Shown here one piece after another: positions 13,230-21,900 of a DNA stretch of 64,000 nt (position 1 is the first letter of the stretch; each line of letters starts with the position of its first letter). The translations under genes and the position numbers were made by a program. The notes under the pieces are model-generated. The model had not been told where the DNA came from and did not search any database. It saw nothing but the letters and a program-made list of their open reading frames with translations. This DNA comes from Sipunculus nudus (taxonomy: Eukaryota > Annelida > Sipuncula > Golfingiida > Sipunculidae), in contig CM049309.1 in assembly GCA_026874595.1 (NCBI GenBank), forward strand, positions 23,937,033 through 24,001,032, in the 5' to 3' direction.

Positions 13230-13527
13230 AAGCCCCTGCCACAAAGTGGCCAGGGCATATAGTTTTACCCTTGTCCGTCATTCCGTCATTCCAAAATCAA
13301 ACAGTTGTACGGACTTTTTCGCAATGCCTGCAGATATTGGCCTGATTTTTGGTGTGTGGGCAGATAATGACCAGTTACAGGTCGAGTTTGCGTTTTGTCC
13401 CAGTTGACCTACTTTAGACCGTATGACGGCTCCTGAACATAGAAAGTTTCATGAAAAATTGAAATTATCATAATAAATGCACATGTTTTTTTTTTTTTTT
13501 TTTGCAATGCCTGCAGATATTAGCCTG
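13230..13527 (-). repeat. Family B repeat, 5' part (interrupted)
   Basis: It begins with the hairpin end GCCACAAAGTGGCCAGGGCA and continues as the reverse of the 180-bp unit found at 31240-32568 (GCAATGCCTGCAGATATTGG). A second partial unit is cut at 13527 by a hAT-like insertion and resumes at 15420. Confidence 0.75.
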
Positions 13528-15419
13528 CAGGGCTCGAATTTGCCAAAATTGCCACCGGACTGGGGTCCGGCAGCACAGAAAATGTGCCGGACCTCCAAAG
13601 ATTTTACCGGACCCTACTTTTCTATTAAAAAAATCTCATTTTCAGCTCTTCCTTTTAAAATTTATTACTTGTATAGGTACAAATTTTATCATTTTATATG
13701 ACTCGTTAAGAAATATATAATCACAGCATCTTGATTTAAGCCCCTTATTTTCATTTTAGAAGCGCTTTTTAGTGCGCCCCGAACGCAACCGAAACCACGC
13801 CCCCTTGTTATTCTTGAGTAGTCAGAGAATTAAGAGCCACCACATTTCGTGGAAGGTCATCTCTACCGAATGTCACATGCCATTACTTACAAGGTCGGTC
13901 ACGCTGGAAGATTTCCGTGTTGTATCAACTCAAGTCGAACCACTTTTAGGCAAAGAGAAAAGTTTTACTAAATTATCAAGCAGGGGTACTAGGGCAGGCG
14001 CTGTTTTGTTTAATGCCTCAACCCCCCATAATCTGATCAAATAATTCAACATTTTGGTACACATTGAATGGTTAACGGAACAGCCAAATGGCGTCCCCTG
14101 TCTGCAGTTGTCTCGAAATCCTCGCGGACAGATTCTTGTTGACAGTTCCAGCATTCCTCACTGTAATTTCCCACGAAATCTTATTTTATGACAAAGATGG
14201 CATGATGGCATATTTGTGCGCGTTTCCATATATTACACTTGGATTTTTTTTGTATCACAATCAATTTACCAGCGATGTTTTCATCTGCGCGCCAGATTGC
14301 ATGACAGCAGACAATGTTTTAGTGTACTTCGGTGTCAATAATTACCATGGCTGCAACTGGTACAAATTTTTTATCTCTAAGTTTTAATTCACTTATATTG
14401 TAAAATAAAATCATATCATAGTATCAGATTGTTTTAACGTTTTACACTTAATGCTACTTTTGAAATATATTTTCATGATACGCTTGCCACAGATCCTGTC
14501 GAGAAATTCTGCCGACATCCGATCGTGATATCACATGACAATAAAAAGAATGACTTTAAAATGTTGAAAATTAAAATTTAAGATAATCCTGAACTCTGCT
14601 AGTCATCACTTGTAATTAAAATTTAACGTGGAAAAATTATAAAAAAATATATTAACGTTACAGGAGTGACTTTTTAGTTAAACCTTATAATTATTGTCGG
14701 TATTTAACGGACATTTTCAACACATAAGGTATGCATGCCTCTTTAAAAATTGAGATCTCAGTGTATGAAAGATCCAGAAGAAGATCACATTTTTATTAGG
14801 GATTGTGAAATAATAATAGAAAAAAATATCAATATCATGTGTTTTCTAACATTGAACACAAACTCAAAACACAAAAATAAAAGATGTATAAACTGGTGTT
14901 GAGACAAAAGAATTTATAGTTACCATTTTATTTTTACTGTTCAGTACATATAGAGCACTCATGCAGTAGCTCCACAAAATATTAAATTTGTAAACATGTT
15001 AACACATTTATATAAATTCAGACATAAATAAAACTGATAACGGCCACATTTTTTTTTATAAATCTCTAAATGCTGGTGTCCCATATGTGGCAGCGTGTCC
15101 GATCTTCATGTCCGGCATGGCATCCGACCCAGTGTGCGACTTCCAACATCCGGGTTTTAGTCATTACCCCAGATTAAACGTGTGTTTTCATCAGTTGGTG
15201 AAGGTGAAGGTTGCAGGTTTGAGTGATTGTTTGGAACCATGCAATCGATGACAGGATAGTAAATCGTTATTTTGGATATATTTTCCTTCCTGATTATATG
15301 AAAAAAGACCCTGCTGATTATTCTGCCGGCCAAGGAGGGCTGGCGGTATCCAGATTTAACCGGACCTCCCTGAAATTTGCCGGCAAATTCCGGTGGGCCG
15401 GCGCCAAATTCGAGCCCTG
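13528..15419. mobile_element. hAT-like element inserted in family B
   Basis: Perfect 15-bp terminal inverted repeats CAGGGCTCGAATTTG, with GCCGG/CCGGACC motifs inside both ends. The flanks share only GCCTG (5 bp) rather than 8, so either 3 bp were lost at the right edge or this is a different superfamily. Open frames inside (13772-14044, 14088-14387) carry no motif I recognise. Confidence 0.75.
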
Positions 15420-15489
15420 GCCTGATATTTGGTGTGTGGGCAGATTATGACCAGTTACAGACTGAGTTAATAGTTAATACCAGTAATTA
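15420..15489 (-). repeat. Family B repeat, middle part
   Basis: GCCTGATATTTGGTGTGTGG resumes the unit left at 13527 and runs to a second insertion point at 15489. Confidence 0.7.
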
Positions 15490-16430
15490 CAGTGAAAACT
15501 GGTCTAACGGACACCTCACTTAGGCGGACAACTGGCTATATTGGACAATATTATTAAGTCCCTTCAAAATTCCCAATATGTTATGTATAAGCGGAACCTC
15601 GGGGTCAATAAAATGATTAAACTGCTGCCGATTATCCGTGCGTCCCTGATTTCACCACACAATATCTAACTGTAAACTAGCCACTTTGTTGTAGCAGGCA
15701 GTTTGATATAAATTAATTAGTTTTGCTCAATATATCTCATTGTGATCTGCTCAGTGTCAACCATGTGCTCGCTAAGTAGTCACGCTATCCTGCTGCTGTG
15801 CACAAGCTTCCTCAGGGTTCGTTTGATATCGGGTGCCATCAACATCAAAGCAAAACAAACCAAACAACCGTCATCAAAGAAAGTTTATTTAAGGCTAAAG
15901 CTACATTCACATATAAAAAAAGAATGTTCCCAGGTTCATAGCCGTTACAATCTTTGCATTATCAACGTCGTCATTATCTTTGAGATTATCACAAAACAGG
16001 ATAGTTTAGACAATGCCGCCAGGTGGCACCACACGTTCTTCAGGCGGGAGATTACACTATCTGAAAAAGTCGTGCTAATTGGACTGAGTAAATCCGCAAA
16101 AAAAGAGGGTATGCGCACTTGCAGAAGAATTTATGAACATTGTTATTACGGATGATTTCATAGACATTTCTCATATTGTTTACTACTTGAGATAAGTAAA
16201 AATTATCAAAGATGGTATATGACTATTGAATGCATGATGTGTGCATGAATATGTTGTACATGTACATGAAACCTGATATAATACAATAAACACATTCTCA
16301 CAGCTGTTCTTTGTCTTTATTTACAATCCTCCAGTTATCAACCAAGGTCAACCTGCCTAATAAGGACACCTCACTATTAAGGACAAAATGATTGAGTCCC
16401 TTGACTGTCCACTTTAGACGGGTTTCACTG
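15490..16430. mobile_element. Tigger-like element carrying an ORF
   Basis: Ends CAGTGAAAACTGGTCTAA and (inverted) CAGTGAAACCCGTCTAA, flanked by TA at 15488-15489 and 16431-16432. Both subterminal regions carry a GGACACCTCAC motif in the same orientation, near 15514 and 16364. Family B sequence resumes at about 16438 (AATTTGCGTTTTCAGGTGGA). No transposase is visible; instead it contains the ORF at 15763-16155. Confidence 0.75.
15763..16155 (+). CDS. Hypothetical small secreted protein inside a transposon (130 aa)
   Basis: ATG in a good context (ACCATG) opens a 130-codon frame that starts MCSLSSHAILLLCTSFLRV, a basic-free, hydrophobic signal-peptide-like segment with a likely cleavage near SGA. 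The mature part is basic, has four Cys (KECSQ, NLCII, RTCRR, EHCYYG) and a beta-rich look (INVVIIFEIITK, SEKVVLIGLSK). The C-terminal LIGL..C pattern loosely recalls netrin/TIMP-type (NTR) modules, but I cannot name it. AATAAA at 16286 could end its transcript. It lies wholly between Tigger-like termini, so it may be a captured host sequence, a transposon accessory frame, or chance. Confidence 0.35.
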   Translation: MCSLSSHAILLLCTSFLRVRLISGAINIKAKQTKQPSSKKVYLRLKLHSHIKKECSQVHSRYNLCIINVVIIFEIITKQDSLDNAARWHHTFFRREITLSEKVVLIGLSKSAKKEGMRTCRRIYEHCYYG

Positions 16431-16432
16431 TA

Positions 16433-16920
16433 TATGAATTTGCGTTTTCAGGTGGACTTTCATCGGAAAATTTACTGAGGGTTTAACAATAATAAAAAAA
16501 ACAAGACCTTTGCCTATGGTTAACAATTATACAGGTTTTCCTTTTACATAAGAAGTACATCAGCATGCCGTCGTTATCGAATTTGACATCGGGCTTATGA
16601 ATAGGCTCTCATTTTTTTACCCCTTTTATAAAAAAAGTAACCCCCAAAAAATGAATTATCACACATATCAAACATATATATAATCATTTGCTTTTAATCC
16701 TTCCAGTGCCTGAGTGCCTGTTCAGGTGACAGAACAAATAAGAGTACACATGTACCTGAATTGGTAACCACAGTTACAGTGACGATACATCATGACATTG
16801 GTTCATTTCAACTTGGTTTCAATTACGGTTTTGGCTCTTGTAGAAAGATCTGCATTTGCCCTCCAAAGTTGAAGCTGAACTTCACAAGCAGAAAATAATT
16901 AAAAAAAAATAAGTATAAGT
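16433..16920. other. End of family B copy and AT-rich DNA
   Basis: About 60 bp of family B tail, then AT-rich sequence without recognisable features. Confidence 0.5.
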
Positions 16921-16930
16921 ACCCAGATAG

Positions 16931-17700
16931 CAGGGTTGGGGCCAGGTACTTGTACCTGTACCTGTACCTAGGTACACATTCAGAGTATGTGTACCTGTAA
17001 CTGCTGGTCATGAGTAGGAAGTACCTTGTACCTGTACCTGGAACTAAAGTACCTGTACCTGGTACAAGGTACTCCAGGTACATTTTCATATTTTCAGTTT
17101 TTTTTTTAGTTTTTTTTTCTATTTTAGTATTAAATTTGGTAACCTGTAGTGTAAAATAATCAGCAAGCAATCAGTGTGATAAACTGCTCATGAATTGAAT
17201 TTTTATATGACACCTCCAGAGTGGTCACGTGTGAAATCAGCTGTAACCACTCATTAAGCAAATCATTGGATTAAAATGTACTTGGTGCACTAAATAAACT
17301 TTTAGTACACAAATATCATGTTTGTGAATTATGGTGTCATACTGTACTTGGTGTACTTAATGGACTTTCAGTGGACTTGAATATCACGTTTGTGAATGTA
17401 TGGTGTCATACTCTACTTGGTGCACTTAATGGACTTTTGATACACAAGCATATCATGTTTGTTAATGTATGGTGCTATACTGATAATAAGTTCTAATAAA
17501 ATATACTTTGGCAAATGACTTCAATATTGTTTGATAGAAAAAAGACATGTTAACTTGCATATTTGTGAATTTATGCCGCTATTATTATCAGTAAAAATAT
17601 CTTTGAAGTGATCCTAAAATAAATGTACCTGTACCTGGCCAATTAACAAGTACCTGTACCTGTACCTAGGTACTTTCACTTGTACCTGGCTCCAACCCTG
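16931..17700. mobile_element. hAT-type non-autonomous transposon with GTACCT subterminal arrays
   Basis: It is flanked by perfect 8-bp duplications CCAGATAG (16923-16930, 17701-17708). Termini are CAGGGTTGGGGCCAGGTAC and its near-perfect inverse; both ends run into arrays of GTACCTGTACCTG and the reverse. It is 770 bp with no transposase. An open frame on the minus strand is only the array translated. Confidence 0.9.
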
Positions 17701-17708
17701 CCAGATAG

Positions 17709-18462
17709 GTAAATAATTAACATGATTGGTCGATCTGAGCATATGTCTTATTGGTCACATGAACAGTTGTCGGGTAAATCATGCATGAAATTAGGTGCCC
17801 AACGGGGGGGGGCAGGAGGGGGGGGGGGGTTGGCTGGCAGCCACTGCACAGAAATGGCTGCTTGATCTGGTCACACCCTGAGCACAGCGCCCCTAGCGGA
17901 ATTTGAAATACCTAACTCAGGGTCACCCCTGTCCTTGAATATACGAAGATGTCGAACAGATGCTTTATGCCAGCTGATACTTGGAAACCATGACCCAACA
18001 AGGAGTTGTTAAATAGGTACTACAAGTCAGCCTGTAGTATAGCTCATGGCCTGTTTACATAATTAGTACTGGGGCCTTCTGGGATCTTGAACCTACAAAG
18101 GCCTTGGTCATTGATGAAGTTTATTTTATGAACACATGGGTATCACTTAACAGAAACCCCACATGCAGATCTCAGATTTTTACACATGGGTGTAAAACAG
18201 CTGTTTTTTACATTACATTATTAATGTTTATTAACAGTGTAAATAAGGTCAGTGAAAAAAACTTGCCAACCCTGTTACCAAGTGATATCCCTGTGCCACT
18301 ATCTCAGTGTATCTTAGTCCAGAGCTCAAGACACCAGTTGGTAATATTGAATTTTTAATAATCTCTGAAGTTTCACATGATCTGTGTCTGTTTGGAGCAA
18401 TCTTTATATCAGTTGTAGTGCACTATGATACATTCAGTGATTTACTTGTGTTCCTCTTTTAG
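17709..18462. other. Region just upstream of the first recognised PINX1 exon
   Basis: Includes a G-rich tract at 17804-17829 and unremarkable sequence. The missing PINX1 start exon (expected to encode an RRKQKW-like segment and end ...GA(T/C) G) was not found here. Confidence 0.5.
17804..17829 (+). repeat. G-rich tract
   Basis: A run of nine G, then CAGGA, then twelve G; could form a G-quadruplex on the plus strand. Confidence 0.8.
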
Positions 18463-18585
18463 ATGACCAGAAGTTTGGCCAGCGGATGCTGGAGAAAATG
18501 GGATGGGAGAAAGGGAAAGGCCTGGGAGCCAATGAAGATGGCAAAAAGGACCACATCACTGTAGCTGTTAAAGGGGACAACAGAG
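18463..18585 (+). CDS. PINX1: PINX1 exon with G-patch
   Basis: The acceptor is a pyrimidine-rich tract ending TTTTAG; the donor is GAG|GTTTGT. It encodes D-Q-KFGQRMLEKMGWEKGKGLGA and a short tail ending in G shared with the next exon. It enters in phase 2 and leaves in phase 1, so it cannot be the start exon: the only ATG at its edge is out of frame. Confidence 0.93.
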
Positions 18586-18879
18586 GTTTGTATTATCAAA
18601 GTTTAAAACTATAGCAGTCATGATGGTCAAGTTACATGTTCTAGTGGTCATGTTACACAGGGACTGCAGTACTGTATTACTTCTTTTTGAAACCTCATGT
18701 CCATTTAAACTGGACCCAGACCAGGCCATGCAAATTTCCTGGTGAAATCCTACTTGACAGTCAAATACCCAGAAGCCCCATTTAAAATAGCACCCTAAGC
18801 TGACACCAGTGACTTTATTTCACTTTAATACTGTTTTAGGCATATATGGCACACAGGTTAACGGTGCATATATATTTAA

Positions 18880-18948
<69 letters not shown>

Positions 18949-21900
18949 TCCAGTACACCATTTTCTCAAATTATGGCACTGTAACAACAGTAACAAGTGA
19001 CCCATGGGTCATGACGCTCAGCTGACTGGGAAGAGATTCGCAAAAGGAAATTTTATCATCAGAATGGTAGTATATACCCATTCAACTGAAGCATCAAACA
19101 GATTAACCAACAGGCCAAGATTTAGTCTGTATTTATATATCTCAAAAATAGAGAAAAATGTGTAAACTTTTAAAACTAGAATACGGGTAACCGACAAGTG
19201 ACTACATGTACCTGCCAAAATCGGATAGTGAGGCATGGATTGAGTGGCAAGGGGAAATAGAGTGAGGTATGTTGCATATTAGCATGGATGTCTGCAGCCT
19301 AAATGTGTATGTAGGTTGTGCCACCTACCACAAATCCAGAAAGCTGTCCAAGTTGTATACACCTGCAAAATTTTAGGCTGAAAAGTCAAACCACTACATG
19401 TATATGAGCGATTTTTGCCCATGGCAGACAAACAGACTAGATGACCTGAGGTCACGCGCTTGCCGGAAATGATGTTAAGTTAGTCAGATGAACTAGCAGT
19501 GTCAAAGTGAAAGAAAATAATCCATAGTTTGTGAAGAAAGAACCAAAATTAACAAAGTTCTAAAGAAAATAAGATTTTGATATATTTTGTATCACCTTGA
19601 CCTTGACCTTTGACTTATTTGAATAATAAACATAGGACTTCCAGATATCATCACGATATATGACAAGTGTAATTTACAAAACGATTCCTGCAAAACTGTG
19701 GCCAGTAGAATGCTACATGTGAGACGCAAGAACCAGGAAGCAGGCGAAATTGAGGAAAACTGACAAACAGACAAACATACTGACAAACTGACCCAAGATT
19801 GAGAACAGATGACTTAATCATATTATGAAGAAACCTCAGAGGAAGACAATAAGCTATAGTTTTTGTAAATGAGGTTAATAGTTTTGGAGATATGGGCAAA
19901 AAATGAAATGTTGTGCAAGTTTGAGTGCACCGCCCCCTAGCGGCCAATTCTGGAAAATGAAAAATCGGTTTCTAGATATTAGTGTAGGACATAAGATGTA
20001 ATAGTTTTAAAAAGATTCTTTCAAAACTGTGGCCTGTAGAATGCTATATGTGAGACGCAAGAACCGGCAAGCAAGCGGATTTGAGGACAACTGAGAAACA
20101 GACGGATACACAGACAAAGTGACACAAGATTGAGACCAGATGACTAAACTAGTTCATGAAGAAGTCTTAGGGGAAAAAAATAAACTATAGTTTTTGTAAT
20201 TGAGGCTTATAATTTTGGAGATATTGCCAAAACATGATATGTTGGAGAGGTTTGCACCCAGCGCCCCCTAGCGGCCGAATTCAAAAAATGAAAAATTGAT
20301 TTCGAGATAATAGTGTAGGACTTATGATATGTCAGTTTCAAAAAGATTCCTGCAAAACTGTGGCCTCCAGGGCAAGATTACTGAAATCTCGAAATATCTC
20401 GTTTGACGAGATATTATACCAGATATTGCGAGACTCTTAATAGAATCTTGCAGTACTTGTTAAATGCTACCTGATGCAAAAAACTAGACCTCTCTAGCTG
20501 TAAAACTGCCAAAGTTAGAAAAATAAGGCCCCTTATTTTCGAATTTCATCTCAGTCAGCTGAGCCAAAAACGCAAAACAATTACACCAAACTATACAGTC
20601 TTCATCAGTTTGTTTGACTGTTACACTTAGTCATGAAGTTAAGCTCTCAAGGTCACGCCACAGTGATCCTTCTGCATCATTTACTTTTAAGCATAATGAA
20701 TATGAGATAGGTGATGAGAGTTGGTTGTAGTGGCCTCTCCATGGTCTGTGGTTTTCTCTGGGTCCTCCTCTCCTACAAGCTACAAAATGCCACCATCTGA
20801 GCCATCTTAGGCCCATTATCACTGTCTTCTCATTCTTGTTTGTTATTTACCAGTGACACGTCAGTGATCAACAGTATTGCTACTAAGGGCTTCCAAAGTT
20901 ATCTGAGCTATAGCGTTCACTCATTGTCAGTTTTCCGTCTGTCTGTCAATCTGTTAACAAGGCACATATTGATAACAGATGGACCTAGAATCTTCTACTT
21001 GGACATCCAGGGAGGTCCATGAAAAACCTCCTTGGAAACCTGAAATTAGGTTTCTAGTACCCATATCCTCTGAGCTATGCTTCAGTTGATGGGGATACCA
21101 CCTACAAACTTTTACATTCAGATGATAAAATTTCTTTTGTTAATGTCTTCCTAGTCAAATGAGCATCATGACCCCTGGGTCACTTGTTATACACAAAACA
21201 TTAGATTGCAAGGCAATGGATATTTAAGGGTCAGAGTTTCAGGTCACAACTGTATTTTGCATTGAATTAATAATTGAAACAACTTGCCTTATTCAAATTG
21301 TATTACAGTCTTCCACAAATTTTGTGGGAGCTAACAAAACTTGGTAAAATTTCGCAAGGACACAGCTTGTAATTGAAAAAAATTTAAAAAAACAATCTGA
21401 CGTAATCACTTTGTTTAGAGTAGTTCATGTACATGATATTTGTTTAGAGTAGTTGATGAAAATGTTTTTTTTTATTTTTTGTTTTTAGGTGTTGGATGTT
21501 CCAAAAGTTTTGCTGATAACTGGGTGGCACATCAAGATGACTTCAATGCTCTGCTGGCTAATCTTAACCAGACAGCTGATGACACTAATAAAAATACTGA
21601 TTCAGTACAAAATCTGGAAGACAGGGGGCGCCAGCTGAAAGGAAGGTTACAGTAAGTATACTTTGTAAAATTCTTCCTGAAAAAGAAGAACATTGAGAAT
21701 TTGGTGACACCATCAGTATTTATTATGATCTTGACTTTTGGTCCATTTTCTGTACCTGAAATAGAAGTTATGAAGGTGTATTCAAGACTATCTTATAAAA
21801 GTAAGAGATTGTGACGCATCAAAATATATATTGCTTTCACAGTGCAGTCTTTGAACAAATTGCCTCCATCAAGGGTTTGAGTATTGCAGGCACAGTGAAT

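Larger units (their letters stand above)
18586..21488 (+). other. PINX1 intron holding family A repeats and a TA microsatellite
   Basis: This 2.9 kb intron holds a (TA)n run near 18885-18939, a plus-strand family A element (about 18990-20570) and a minus-strand family A fragment (about 20900-21189). No exon-like ORF was seen. Confidence 0.75.

Noticed and set aside
13772-14387. Open frames inside the hAT-like element
   Set aside because: No hAT transposase motifs; two strands are open at once; likely chance or decayed sequence.
18809-19005. Frames with poly-Ile/Tyr on both strands
   Set aside because: Translated TA microsatellite; same for frames at 3606-3794, 9487-9784 and 29763-29966.
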